Shown one piece after another: positions 1 to 8,315 of a stretch of 64,000 bases of DNA. The notes below the pieces were generated by a model, which was not told the DNA's origin, did not search any database, and saw only the letters and a program-made list of their open reading frames with translations. The stretch comes from Staphylococcus sp. IVB6214 (GTDB lineage: Bacteria; Bacillota; Bacilli; Staphylococcales; Staphylococcaceae): assembly GCF_025558585.1 (NCBI RefSeq), contig NZ_CP094723.1:1240001-1304000 (forward strand), written 5' to 3'. Made by a program: the position numbers and the translations under genes. Numbering within the stretch: position 1 is the stretch's first letter; every line of letters begins with the position of its first letter.

Positions 1-406
1 AACGTTCTTCGTCTATTTGACCCATTTCTTTCAGTCTATTGAAGTAGGTTGCTTTGTACAGTTCATCATCATCGATTTCATCATAAGCATTAAGTGCATT
101 AACGCTATGCGCCATTGCAGAACCTGCTTTTAATGCTGTTGCTACAAAGATCACCTCTGCCATTTCTTCCTTTGTTCCACCTAACTTTTTAAATGCTTTT
201 ACGTGATGTTCAATACAGTGCGGACAACCTGTTGTATGAGCTACTGCAATAGATATAGATTCCTTCAATTTTTCACTTAATTGCCCGTCTGATAATGATG
301 CTTTGTCAAAGGCCATAAACTTTTTAAATGTTTCAGGGGCAAGTTTGCTCACCTCAGCTAATCTTTTAAAATCAGATTTCTTATATAAACTATCATTTTG
401 CGACAT
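1..406 (-). CDS. AhpD-like carboxymuconolactone decarboxylase family protein (3' end cut by window)
   Basis: The frame is open from the ATG at 406 to the window edge, giving 135 codons without a stop; family members are about 140-150 residues, so only the last few codons are missing. The protein has the alkylhydroperoxidase-like signature, with a C-P-H-C pair at residues 61 and 64 followed by E-H-H. In AhpD this dithiol pair reduces peroxides or partner proteins. A GGAG ribosome site precedes the start. It lies just downstream of a TetR-type regulator, with a copy of that gene's presumed operator in its own leader (438-451). The substrate is unknown; a role in electrophile or peroxide defence is inferred from family and context. 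Confidence 0.85.
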   Translation of the reverse strand, partial: MSQNDSLYKKSDFKRLAEVSKLAPETFKKFMAFDKASLSDGQLSEKLKESISIAVAHTTGCPHCIEHHVKAFKKLGGTKEEMAEVIFVATALKAGSAMAHSVNALNAYDEIDDDELYKATYFNRLKEMGQIDEER

Positions 407-437
407 TGTCAAAACTCCTTTCATTATTTATTTCTAA

Positions 438-451
438 ACTGACCGGTTGGT
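438..451. promoter_or_regulatory. Candidate TetR operator upstream of the AhpD-like gene
   Basis: The palindrome-like sequence ACTGACCGGTTGGT has an ACCGGT core and is followed by TACAATTA. The same core and flank (ACCGGTYGGTACAATTA) occur at 1106-1122 upstream of the tetR gene. Two copies, one before each gene of the pair, suggest a shared operator. Confidence 0.6.
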
Positions 452-466
452 ACAATTATTTTAAAC

Positions 467-497
467 AATTACGTGATCTTTAAATCACGTCAATTGA
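467..497 (-). terminator. Hairpin overlapping the tetR stop codon
   Basis: An inverted repeat of CAATT-ACGTGAT type with a 6-base loop overlaps the end of the TetR gene. On the minus strand it is followed by a T-rich stretch. It could partly uncouple the AhpD-like gene from tetR transcription. Confidence 0.5.
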
Positions 498-1057
498 TAT
501 TGCCTTTTGATTGTGTCAATTGCATTTTTTAAATATTTCGTATCCTGTTTAACTTTCATCAACATAATCGCACCTTCAATAGTTGAGAAAATAGATTGTG
601 CTTGTTTTTCAGAGTCAAAGTCCTTTACATGCTCCTGTTCGTATAGAAGATCTAAATTTTCTTTGATTGTAAGAATCCATTTATCAATAAAAGCTTCTAT
701 TTTTTCTCTAAAAACTTCATCATGTTCACTCATCTCAAGTGCTAGATTGCCGACAGGACATCCTGCTTTTGACACCATATCAGCATGATACTTTAATGAC
801 CAATCTAACATCGCATTTAGATTTTCTTTAGGGTTTTCGCTACCTTGAAGTCGGCCTATTAATAGTTGTTCTGTCCATTCTTCAACGATGTCGTCTATCA
901 CAGCTAACCCCATATCTCGTTTTGAAGAAAAATAATAGTAAAATTGACCTTTGCCAATATCAGCAGCATTTAGAATATCACTAATAGATGTAGCATTGTA
1001 ACCTTTCGAATGAATCACATCACGTGCTACTTTTAATATTTCTTGATTCTTAGACAT
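485..1057 (-). CDS. TetR/AcrR family transcriptional regulator
   Basis: This 190-residue protein has an N-terminal TetR helix-turn-helix (about residues 24-48, with the G-Q-F-Y-Y-Y-F recognition helix typical of the family). Its all-helical ligand domain carries G-C-P-V-G-N around Cys100. A strong AAAGGAGG site precedes the ATG. A sigma-A-like promoter (TTGACA at 1148-1153, TAATAT at 1125-1130, 17-base spacer) lies upstream, with a candidate operator at 1102-1115 right at the start of transcription, as expected for an autorepressor. The neighbouring AhpD-like gene is the likely target. The conserved cysteine could sense thiol-reactive compounds, but that is inference. Confidence 0.9.
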   Translation of the reverse strand: MSKNQEILKVARDVIHSKGYNATSISDILNAADIGKGQFYYYFSSKRDMGLAVIDDIVEEWTEQLLIGRLQGSENPKENLNAMLDWSLKYHADMVSKAGCPVGNLALEMSEHDEVFREKIEAFIDKWILTIKENLDLLYEQEHVKDFDSEKQAQSIFSTIEGAIMLMKVKQDTKYLKNAIDTIKRQYQLT

Positions 1058-1101
1058 GACTACTCCCCTCCTTTGAAACCAATAAAATATCAGTTTTCAA
1101 A

Positions 1102-1153
1102 ACCTACCGGTCGGTACAATTAGTATATTAAATCAATCTAATATCAATGTCAA
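1102..1153 (-). promoter_or_regulatory. tetR promoter with overlapping operator
   Basis: The -35 TTGACA (1148-1153) and -10 TAATAT (1125-1130) are separated by 17 bases. The imperfect palindrome ACCTACCGGTCGGT (1102-1115) follows at roughly +3 to +16. Its position would block transcription when bound. Confidence 0.65.
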
Positions 1154-1194
1154 CGCTTAAGTCTTGGATATCATTTTCTATCTTATCTCATAAA

Positions 1195-1231
1195 AAAGAT
1201 AGCATGATACACAATGCAACATGCTATCTTT
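1195..1231. terminator. Bidirectional terminator hairpin
   Basis: A perfect 12-base-pair stem (AAAGATAGCATG and its complement) with a 13-base loop, A-rich on the left and T/A-rich on the right. It lies between the oxidoreductase gene ending at 1246 and the tetR promoter. Confidence 0.8.
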
Positions 1232-1245
1232 AAAAATAACCCGAT

Positions 1246-1908
1246 TTATTTGTGTGATGCAACGGCTTCATGAATCTCTACATTGCCACCGATAATTTGG
1301 AATTCTTTTCCATGAATTTCTGGTTGCGTTAATACTTCATAAAGGACACTCGCAACATCTTCACGTGGAATATGAATATCATCAGGACTTTCAAATAATG
1401 ATTGAATTTCAATTTTACCTGTGCCTGGCTCATCAGCTAAAATACCAGGATGTACAATCGTTGCTTTGAGTGAACTACGACGTAAATAATCGTCTGCATA
1501 ATGTTTTGCGATAACGTACGGTTGTAAGTTACCACCTTCTTCAATTGCTTCTCGGCGTGAATCCCAAGTTGACACCATAACAAAATGGTCTACTTTTGCT
1601 GCTTCACTTGCATAAATTGCTTTAACAGCACCATCTAAATCTACCGCAATTGTTTTGTCAGCACCTGTATGACCGCCTGATCCTACTGAGAAAACAACTT
1701 GGTCATAGCCATCAAACTTGGAAGTCAATGCTTCAACATTATCTGTTTCAACATCCACTAATGTAGCATGAATACCTTCCGCCTCAAGTGCTGCTTTTTG
1801 TTCTTCTTTACGAACACCTGCAGTAAAATCAATATTTTGTGCCTTTAATTGTTGAACTAAATAGCGTCCAACGCCACCGTTTGCACTTAACACAAATACT
1901 TTTGTCAT
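1246..1908 (-). CDS. NAD(P)-binding SDR/NmrA-like oxidoreductase
   Basis: This 220-residue protein begins with a Rossmann fold: a beta strand, then N-G-G-V-G-R at about residues 10-15. The family is the atypical short-chain dehydrogenases (SDR5/NmrA type), which bind NAD(P)H and act as reductases or redox sensors. The GAAGGGA ribosome site supports the start. It is followed by a strong terminator and preceded by a separate reductase gene on the same strand. Its substrate cannot be told from sequence. The HxlR regulator at 2856-3239 might control it, as such regulators often lie beside oxidoreductases. Confidence 0.8.
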   Translation of the reverse strand: MTKVFVLSANGGVGRYLVQQLKAQNIDFTAGVRKEEQKAALEAEGIHATLVDVETDNVEALTSKFDGYDQVVFSVGSGGHTGADKTIAVDLDGAVKAIYASEAAKVDHFVMVSTWDSRREAIEEGGNLQPYVIAKHYADDYLRRSSLKATIVHPGILADEPGTGKIEIQSLFESPDDIHIPREDVASVLYEVLTQPEIHGKEFQIIGGNVEIHEAVASHK

Positions 1909-1995
1909 GTGAATCCCTTCATCAATATGTTAAATTCATACTAATACATTCGGAATTTATTTGCATATAATTTGCTCAAAAATCAAATAAAACAA

Positions 1996-2024
1996 AAATG
2001 GAAATGCACAAAACATCTCCATTT
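1996..2024 (-). terminator. Terminator after the NADPH-dependent reductase gene
   Basis: An 11-base-pair stem (AAATGGAGATG on the minus strand, one G-U-type mismatch) with a 7-base loop and a T-rich tail, located 10 bases after the stop codon at 2034. Confidence 0.75.
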
Positions 2025-2033
2025 ATTATTATT

Positions 2034-2756
2034 TTAATCTTTATACAATTGTCGGTTTAATTGAACAACATCATCATGTGTCATACCAGGTTTAAAGTGT
2101 TTCCCAACTTCGTCTCGTTGTTTCGGAGCAGCATTTTTATCAGCGCGTTCTAAAGCCACTTTTAATGCATCTCGATTCAGTTCCGTGCAATAAGCAGGTG
2201 AACCTGGTTGATGACGCCATGAATTTTCTAATGTACCATTATCTACTGGATCAAAACCTACTTCATTTACAATTGCCATAACTGTTGCTTTTTGATTATC
2301 ATCATTACCTGACACAGCCATTCCAATTCGTCCAGACTCATTTTCAGCTTTTCCACGTTCTGCTAAAGTATAGGCTAATTGGCTATTGAAAGCTTTCACG
2401 ACATCTCTACCAATTTGTTTAGAAACCCACTCACTTTCAGGCATCCCTTCTTCAATTTCTTTCACTTGTGGATCACGGAATGGATAATAGTTTGATGTGT
2501 CGACAATAATGACATGTTTCTCTAATTGATCGATAATTGGCTTTAAATTTTCAATCACGAACAATGGTAAAGATAGAATCAATACATCGATGTCTTTCAC
2601 AACTTCTTCTACGGGTACTGCTTGACCACTAAAATCCTTATCTGCTAAAAAGTCTGTTGAACGGACATCAGCAACTTTCACTGCATGTCCTGCACCGTGT
2701 AACTTATGTGATAACGTGCCACCAATAGGACCAGCACCAATAATGCCAAATTTCAT
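2034..2756 (-). CDS. NADPH-dependent F420 reductase-like oxidoreductase
   Basis: This 240-residue protein has a dinucleotide-binding G-A-G-P-I-G-G motif at residues 7-13 and the NADP_oxidoreductase/F420-dependent fold throughout. Staphylococci do not make F420, so the true partner is probably another acceptor; the family name reflects structure only. An AAGGAGA site precedes the ATG. It is co-oriented with and just downstream (99 bases) of an HxlR-type regulator, which suggests local control. It is followed by its own terminator. Confidence 0.8.
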   Translation of the reverse strand: MKFGIIGAGPIGGTLSHKLHGAGHAVKVADVRSTDFLADKDFSGQAVPVEEVVKDIDVLILSLPLFVIENLKPIIDQLEKHVIIVDTSNYYPFRDPQVKEIEEGMPESEWVSKQIGRDVVKAFNSQLAYTLAERGKAENESGRIGMAVSGNDDNQKATVMAIVNEVGFDPVDNGTLENSWRHQPGSPAYCTELNRDALKVALERADKNAAPKQRDEVGKHFKPGMTHDDVVQLNRQLYKD

Positions 2757-2855
2757 AAAAACATCTCCTTAATTTTATATAGTCTCATATTAAATCAAAT
2801 GGTGATATTTTAAAATAAGGCAATTTAAATTGTCTTAGTACTATTTGTAGTACCT

Positions 2856-3239
2856 TTAATGTTCAAAAGATATATCGGTTTCTTCTGATGACACTCCATA
2901 AATTTCACCAAATTGATCCATCATTTCAATAATTTTGATAAGCGCTCTCCCTTTTTCAGTCAGACTATAAATCACTTTTGGCGGGACTTCAGGAAACACT
3001 TCTCTATGAAGAATACCATCTTCTTCTAGTTCTCTCAGTTGTTTCGTCAGTGATCCTTGTGAAATGCCATGTAAAAACGATTTAATGTCCGAATATCTTT
3101 TATTTTCATCTTTAAGAATCCAGACAATGATGTTTTTATAGCGTCCAGATAAAATATTTTGTGTGTAGGTAATATTATAAATATCTCTATGTTCATTTAA
3201 CGGACATTCCGTAAATCCATCTTTGCATATCTTTGTCAT
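2856..3239 (-). CDS. HxlR family winged-helix regulator
   Basis: This 127-residue protein matches the HxlR/DUF24 winged-helix family: recognition region around residues 45-75 (Q-G-S-L-T-K-Q-L-R-E-L) and a wing at about residues 80-95. Two N-terminal cysteines (Cys5 and Cys12) are like those used for aldehyde or quinone sensing in HypR/YodB relatives. An AGAGGG site precedes the ATG. It sits directly upstream of the F420 reductase-like gene on the same strand, the usual arrangement of regulator and target. The inducer is unknown. Confidence 0.88.
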   Translation of the reverse strand: MTKICKDGFTECPLNEHRDIYNITYTQNILSGRYKNIIVWILKDENKRYSDIKSFLHGISQGSLTKQLRELEEDGILHREVFPEVPPKVIYSLTEKGRALIKIIEMMDQFGEIYGVSSEETDISFEH

Positions 3240-3282
3240 GATAACCCTCTCTTTTCAGCTTTTAAAGGTCGATATCCCCATA

Positions 3283-3515
3283 AAAAAATACGCAAGACAT
3301 AATATGTCTTGCGTACCGATAGAATCCATGGATGCCGTAGTTTATGAGTGCTTGATCATTTTGGCCTGCTATATACAGGTGGGTGTCCTGTTTCTTGTTT
3401 AGCACGTCCTCCAATGAGGCGTGTGCGCTGCAAGAAAACCAATTAGACTCCCTGATCAAAGAGTGTTAGGTCAAAATATAAAAAGCGAACTTACGAACAT
3501 CCCAGACGACTATCT
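3283..3515 (-). ncRNA. ssrS: Probable 6S RNA
   Basis: The minus-strand transcript folds as a long rod. GGATG..CGTA..GT near the 5' end pairs with ACTACGGCATCC near the 3' end as a closing stem. An open central region is followed by TTTGATCA pairing with TGATCAAG. An apical arm has GGTTTTCTTG with CAAGAAAC and GCAC..CCTC with GAGG..GTGC. It ends in a perfect 11-base-pair terminator (3289-3315) with seven Ts. This is the 6S architecture, which mimics an open promoter and binds sigma-A RNA polymerase. Its place directly after aspS matches 6S-1 (bsrA) of Bacillus subtilis. The 5' end is approximate; a TAATAT or TATAAG -10 lies near 3515-3530. A 65-codon ORF inside it is not credible. Confidence 0.78.
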
Positions 3516-3578
3516 TATACATTCATATTAACACATTCTCTTTTTTTAGCAAGTAAAACGACTATCATACGTTCATGA

Positions 3579-5345
3579 TTAATGCTTAATACGTAACGAC
3601 AATTCATCTAATTGACGGTCTGATACTGTGCCTGGCGCATCTGTTAATAAATCTGTAGCAGATGCTGTTTTAGGGAATGCAATTGTATCACGTAAGTTTG
3701 TACGACCAGCAAGTAACATTACAAGACGGTCTAAACCTAATGCGATACCACCATGTGGAGGTGCACCAAATTTGAATGCATCTAATAAGAAACCAAATTG
3801 TTCTTGTGCTGCTTCTTCTGTAAATCCAAGTGCTTTGAACATTTTTTCTTGTAATTCACCGTCATGAATACGGATTGAACCGCCACCTAATTCATAACCA
3901 TTTAATACGATATCATATGCTTGTGCTTGTGCTGTTTCAGGTGCTGTCTCTAACTTTTCAACATCTTCTGGTTTTGGTGATGTGAATGGGTGGTGTGCTG
4001 CAACATAACGATGTGCTTCATCATCATATTCTAATAATGGCCAGTCTGTTACCCATAAGAAGTTCATTGCTTCAGGATCAATCAAGCCAAGTTCTTTACC
4101 AAGTTTCACACGTAAAGCACCCAAACTTTGTGCCACTACGTCTTTAGAGTCAGCTACAAATAATACAAGATCTCCTGCTTTCGCTCCTGTTAATTCTTGT
4201 AACTGTGCCACATGTGCCTCTTCAAAGAAACGAGCGATTGGACCGTTTAAGCCTTCTTCTACAACTTTTACCCATGCCAAACCTTTGGCACCATAAATAT
4301 TAACAAATTCTGTTAATCCATCGATATCCTTACGTGTGTAATCTTTCGCACCGTCTTCAACAACGATCGCTTTAACTTGCCCGCCACCTTCAACAGCACC
4401 TTTGAATACTTTGAAGTCCATTGAATGACCAAGTTCAGATACATCAATTAATTCCATACCGAAACGTGTATCTGGTTTGTCACTACCAAAACGTTCCATC
4501 GCTTCAGCATATGTCATACGTGGGAATGCATCTGTTAGTGTAATACCTTTCACTTCTGAAACAACTTCTTTCAGCATTGCTTCACCTAATGCCATGACAT
4601 CTTCTTGTTCCACAAAACTCATTTCGATATCGACTTGTGTAAACTCAGGTTGACGGTCTGCACGTAAGTCTTCATCGCGGAAACATTTTGCGATTTGATA
4701 GTATTTATCAAATCCACTGATCATTAGTAATTGTTTAAATAATTGTGGTGACTGTGGTAACGCATAGAATTCGCCGTCGTGTACACGTGAAGGTACAAGG
4801 TAGTCACGTGCGCCTTCAGGTGTTGATTTTGTTAAAACAGGTGTTTCAATATCATAGAAACCTGCTTTATCTAGATAACGACGAATTGCTTGCGTTGTTT
4901 TATGACGCATTTTAAATGTTTCAGCAAACTTTTCACGACGTAAGTCTAAATAACGATATTTCAAACGAATGTTTTCATCAACTGTTAAATTTTCTTCATT
5001 CAATGCGAACGGTGGTGTTTCTGATTTGTTGATAATCTTTAATGTTTTTGCTTGTACTTCAACTTGACCTGTTTTAATTTTAGGGTTTACTGTCTCTTCA
5101 TCACGTTTTGTAACTGTTCCTGTTACTTCTACAACATATTCAGAACGAACACGTTCAGCCATTTCAAGTGCTTCTGCTGAAAAGTCTGGGTTGAATACAA
5201 CTTGTACATATCCTTCACGGTCGCGGACATCGACGAAGATTAATCCACCAAGGTCACGTCTGTTGTGTACCCATCCTTTTAACGTAATTTCTTGTCCTAA
5301 TAATGATTCTGTTACTAATCCACAATAAGTTGTTCTTTGTGTCAT
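3579..5345 (-). CDS. aspS: Aspartate-tRNA ligase
   Basis: This 588-residue class II synthetase charges tRNA-Asp. It has an N-terminal OB-fold anticodon-binding domain (residues 1-105), the class II core with R-Y-L-D-L-R (about 150), [16 protein letters not shown], the bacterial GAD insertion (about 290-410) and the C-terminal motif 3 with G-L-D-R. Length is normal for the bacterial type. It follows hisS after only a few bases, so the two form one operon read from the T-box at 6663-6895. The 6S RNA gene starts right after its stop. Confidence 0.98.
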   Translation of the reverse strand: MTQRTTYCGLVTESLLGQEITLKGWVHNRRDLGGLIFVDVRDREGYVQVVFNPDFSAEALEMAERVRSEYVVEVTGTVTKRDEETVNPKIKTGQVEVQAKTLKIINKSETPPFALNEENLTVDENIRLKYRYLDLRREKFAETFKMRHKTTQAIRRYLDKAGFYDIETPVLTKSTPEGARDYLVPSRVHDGEFYALPQSPQLFKQLLMISGFDKYYQIAKCFRDEDLRADRQPEFTQVDIEMSFVEQEDVMALGEAMLKEVVSEVKGITLTDAFPRMTYAEAMERFGSDKPDTRFGMELIDVSELGHSMDFKVFKGAVEGGGQVKAIVVEDGAKDYTRKDIDGLTEFVNIYGAKGLAWVKVVEEGLNGPIARFFEEAHVAQLQELTGAKAGDLVLFVADSKDVVAQSLGALRVKLGKELGLIDPEAMNFLWVTDWPLLEYDDEAHRYVAAHHPFTSPKPEDVEKLETAPETAQAQAYDIVLNGYELGGGSIRIHDGELQEKMFKALGFTEEAAQEQFGFLLDAFKFGAPPHGGIALGLDRLVMLLAGRTNLRDTIAFPKTASATDLLTDAPGTVSDRQLDELSLRIKH

Positions 5346-5348
5346 TTT

Positions 5349-6617
5349 TTAAGCTCCTTTAGTGATATAACTTGCTATTTCTTCAAATTTCAATGTCTCT
5401 GATTGACCTGTTTCCATATTTTTAACTGCGACTTCTTGTGTTTCTAACTCTTGATCACCGATAACAATCGTGTATTTTGCTTTCAGACGGTCTGCTTGTT
5501 TCATTTGACCTTTTAATTTACGAGATAAATAATCTTTGTCTACTTTAACACCTGCATGACGCAAATCATTCAGCAATGTCACAGCAAAGTCATCCGCAGC
5601 TTCTCCCATTGTTGCGATAAACAAGTCGAGATGATTTTCTGATGGTAAATCAATGCCTTCTGCTTCTAAAGCTAATAGTAAACGCTCAATACTTAATGCA
5701 AAACCAATACCTGTTTGTTTTGGTCCATCCAAAAGTTCAAGCAGACCATTATAACGACCACCGCCGCATAATGTCGTAATTGCCCCATCATAACCTTCAC
5801 TGTCCATCATTAATTCAAAAGCAGTATGTGTATAGTAATCTAAACCACGCACAAGGTTAGGATCTACTACATACGGAATTCCTAAGCGATCTAAATGTGC
5901 TTTTACAGCTTCAAAATATGCTTTTGACGTATCATTTAAATAGTCAGTAATTGCAGGTGCTGTTTGCATTTCAGGTTGATCGCGGTCTACTTTACAATCC
6001 AAAATACGCATTGGGTTTGTTTCAATTCGTTTTTGACAATCTGGACAATAATTTTGAATTACTGGTTGAAAATGTTCACGTAATGCTTGCTGATATTCAA
6101 CTCTTGACTCGGCATCACCGATACTATTAATAACAAGCTTTAAATTTTTCAAACCGAATGATTGATAAATATGCATCACCAATGCTAAGACTTCTGCATC
6201 AATGTTTGGGTCTTCTGCACCGATTGCTTCTACACCAAATTGGTTGAATTGGCGGTAGCGACCCTTTTGTTTACGTTCATATCTAAACATCGGTCCATTG
6301 TAATAAAGTTTTACGGGTTGATTCGGTAAACCTTGCATTTTATTTTCAATGTAACTACGTACAACAGCTGCTGTTCCTTCAGGGCGTAATGTTAAGCTAC
6401 GATCACCTTTATCTTTGAACGTATACATTTCTTTTTGTACGACGTCCGTAGAATCACCGACACCTCTCGCAAAAAGTTCTGTGCTTTCAAAAATAGGTGT
6501 TCGAATTTCTTCATAGTTATAACACGCCATCAAATCATGCAACTTTGATTCGATATAACGCCACTTTGCGGAAGATTCCGGTAAAATATCTTGCGTTCCA
6601 CGTGGGATATTAATCAT
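5349..6617 (-). CDS. hisS: Histidine-tRNA ligase
   Basis: This 422-residue class II synthetase begins M-I-N-I-P-R-G-T-Q-D-I-L-P. I place the start at 6617 because GGAG lies nine bases upstream; an open extension to 6701 would run into the T-box terminator and is unlikely. It shows motif 2 (F-R-Y-E-R-K-Q-K-G-R-Y-R-Q-F), the His-specific R-G-L-D-Y-Y-T-H segment, and the HGTP anticodon domain (about residues 325-420). It is first in the hisS-aspS operon. Confidence 0.97.
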   Translation of the reverse strand: MINIPRGTQDILPESSAKWRYIESKLHDLMACYNYEEIRTPIFESTELFARGVGDSTDVVQKEMYTFKDKGDRSLTLRPEGTAAVVRSYIENKMQGLPNQPVKLYYNGPMFRYERKQKGRYRQFNQFGVEAIGAEDPNIDAEVLALVMHIYQSFGLKNLKLVINSIGDAESRVEYQQALREHFQPVIQNYCPDCQKRIETNPMRILDCKVDRDQPEMQTAPAITDYLNDTSKAYFEAVKAHLDRLGIPYVVDPNLVRGLDYYTHTAFELMMDSEGYDGAITTLCGGGRYNGLLELLDGPKQTGIGFALSIERLLLALEAEGIDLPSENHLDLFIATMGEAADDFAVTLLNDLRHAGVKVDKDYLSRKLKGQMKQADRLKAKYTIVIGDQELETQEVAVKNMETGQSETLKFEEIASYITKGA

Positions 6618-6662
6618 TTTATACATCTCCTTACTTTCTTGGATGATCATCATCTTTATTGC

Positions 6663-6895
6663 AACAATGGTAAAAACAAAACGCCCCTTATATGCTCGCA
6701 CATATAAGGGACGTTCAATTGCCGTGTTGCCACCCTAATTAAGATGTGATCTATCATATCACATCTCCACTCAATTGCTGATAACGTGCGCAACACGACT
6801 TTATTTTCATAAAGTACCTCTTCTTGTGTTAGAACAATATAATTCAATGATTTATCTTTCAGCCTAGGATAAACTCTCTTTGGCAATTGCCACAT
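6663..6895 (-). promoter_or_regulatory. T-box leader of hisS-aspS
   Basis: The T-box sequence AGGGTGGCAACACGG lies at about 6720-6736, followed by a terminator stem (6681-6714: ACGTCCCTTATATG with CATATAAGGGGCGT) and a T-rich tail. A long stem-I region extends to about 6895, below a TATAAT at 6899-6904. Uncharged tRNA binding would favour the antiterminator. The bulge reads UGGC, which would pair with a tRNA whose discriminator base is G. A possible specifier region AACAC lies at 6826-6830. Confidence 0.88.
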
Positions 6896-6974
6896 CTCAT
6901 TATACATCGTCAAGAATACATACGGTTTTTAAATTTCATATACCATCATAACTGTTTTATGGTCGTTTTTCAAG

Positions 6975-7853
6975 TTATTCATAAAGGAAATAATTTTTCA
7001 AGCCATCTACAATTGCTGTTTCAACAATATAACGATGGTTTTGATCGTTCATCAATATTTCATCAGTCGGATTACTGATATATCCTAATTCTAATAATAC
7101 AGCTGGTTTTTTCGTTTGGCGCAACACTTGATAGTCTTCCTGTCTTGCACCACGATCAGATAACAATACTTTTTTCTGAATACTTGCATTTAATGTTTTC
7201 GCTAATGGGGCTTGTTTTTTATGAAAGTAATAGACAGTTGCACCATTTGCATTTTGTGACGCTAGTGCATCATTATGAATGCTAATAAAGACGTCTCCTT
7301 TTGCCTTGCGATCTTCCAGGCTTACAAACGTGTCATCTTTACGTGTCATTACCACTTTTGCGCCTTCTTTTTCTAACATTTTCTTCAGTTCTAGTCCTGT
7401 TTTCAAAGTGATATCTTTTTCATGTGAGTTTTTAGCAGTTTGACTAGATGCGCCATTATCTTTTCCACCATGTCCTGGATCAAGTACGATCGTTTTGTTC
7501 TTCAATGGTTTCAGATCAGGGTTCACATCTTCCTTGATATCAAGATTGGTATGCCAGCCAGCAATCCAACCCTTTTGATGATTTTTTGATGATATCACTT
7601 CAAGCCATTTGCCAGAACGTGATAACACTTTGAACGTATCACCCTTTTGTACATCATATATAATCGGATACCCAGCATTAGGGCCGGTGCGAATCTCAGC
7701 ATTTTCCACTAAATGAACTTTGTCATCATCATGTGTCACCGTTAAAATAATCAAAACAATCAAAAATACAATCGCTAATAATGCTAACAATGTAAGATAG
7801 ATACGCTTAGGATTCAACCTTCTTTGTATCAGCCATTGATTCAGCTTCATCAT
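6975..7853 (-). CDS. lytH: LytH-type N-acetylmuramoyl-L-alanine amidase
   Basis: This 292-residue membrane-anchored cell-wall hydrolase removes stem peptides from glycan strands. It has one membrane segment (about residues 19-40), an SH3b domain (about 47-108) and an Amidase_3 domain starting at D-P-G-H-G-G. Apparent zinc ligands are His128, Glu145 and His193; the glutamate in L-L-E-L-G-Y is the likely catalytic residue. Its start overlaps the dtd stop by four bases (ATGA), indicating translational coupling. In S. aureus LytH works with the membrane protein ActH, which is not in this window. Confidence 0.95.
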   Translation of the reverse strand: MMKLNQWLIQRRLNPKRIYLTLLALLAIVFLIVLIILTVTHDDDKVHLVENAEIRTGPNAGYPIIYDVQKGDTFKVLSRSGKWLEVISSKNHQKGWIAGWHTNLDIKEDVNPDLKPLKNKTIVLDPGHGGKDNGASSQTAKNSHEKDITLKTGLELKKMLEKEGAKVVMTRKDDTFVSLEDRKAKGDVFISIHNDALASQNANGATVYYFHKKQAPLAKTLNASIQKKVLLSDRGARQEDYQVLRQTKKPAVLLELGYISNPTDEILMNDQNHRYIVETAIVDGLKNYFLYE

Positions 7854-8302
7854 ACAATCTTGCCATTTTCAGTTTCATAAATAATCGTGACAGGGCCATC
7901 GTTTTGTATGTCAATTAACATATCCGTTCCAAAGTCCCCTGTTTCGACATTGAGATTGAAGCTACGCAATGCATCATTGAACTTTTCATACAATGCATTT
8001 GCTTCATCAGGTGCCATTGCATTTGAAAATCCTGGGCGGTTTCCTTTTTTCACATCTGCATACAATGTAAATTGTGAAATAGACAATACTTCACCTTCAA
8101 TTTGTTGCACATTTAAATTCAACTTTCCTGCTTCGTCTTCAAAAATACGCGCATTGGCTATTTTTTTTGCTAATACTTCTACATCTGCCATCGTATCACC
8201 TTGACCTACGCCAACGAGAAGACAGAGTCCTTGTGATATTTCATGATGAATTGAAGTATTCGTCACAGCGGCAGATTTTACACGTTGAACGACAATTTTC
8301 AT
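7850..8302 (-). CDS. dtd: D-aminoacyl-tRNA deacylase
   Basis: This 150-residue protein hydrolyses D-amino acids (and glycine) mischarged on tRNA. It carries the family motifs S-Q-F-T-L (about residue 77) and the C-terminal N-D-G-P segment forming the cross-subunit Gly-Pro selectivity motif. It follows rsh by 13 bases with an AGGAGTG site and overlaps lytH, so rsh-dtd-lytH is probably one transcript. Confidence 0.97.
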   Translation of the reverse strand: MKIVVQRVKSAAVTNTSIHHEISQGLCLLVGVGQGDTMADVEVLAKKIANARIFEDEAGKLNLNVQQIEGEVLSISQFTLYADVKKGNRPGFSNAMAPDEANALYEKFNDALRSFNLNVETGDFGTDMLIDIQNDGPVTIIYETENGKIV

Positions 8303-8315
8303 TCTTAGTTCACTC

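Noticed and set aside
3262..3459. A 65-codon minus-strand ORF
   Set aside because: It lies wholly within the structured 6S RNA candidate and its terminator, and has no ribosome site.
6656..6913. An 85-codon minus-strand ORF before hisS
   Set aside because: It runs through the T-box leader and its terminator; no ribosome site and no family resemblance.
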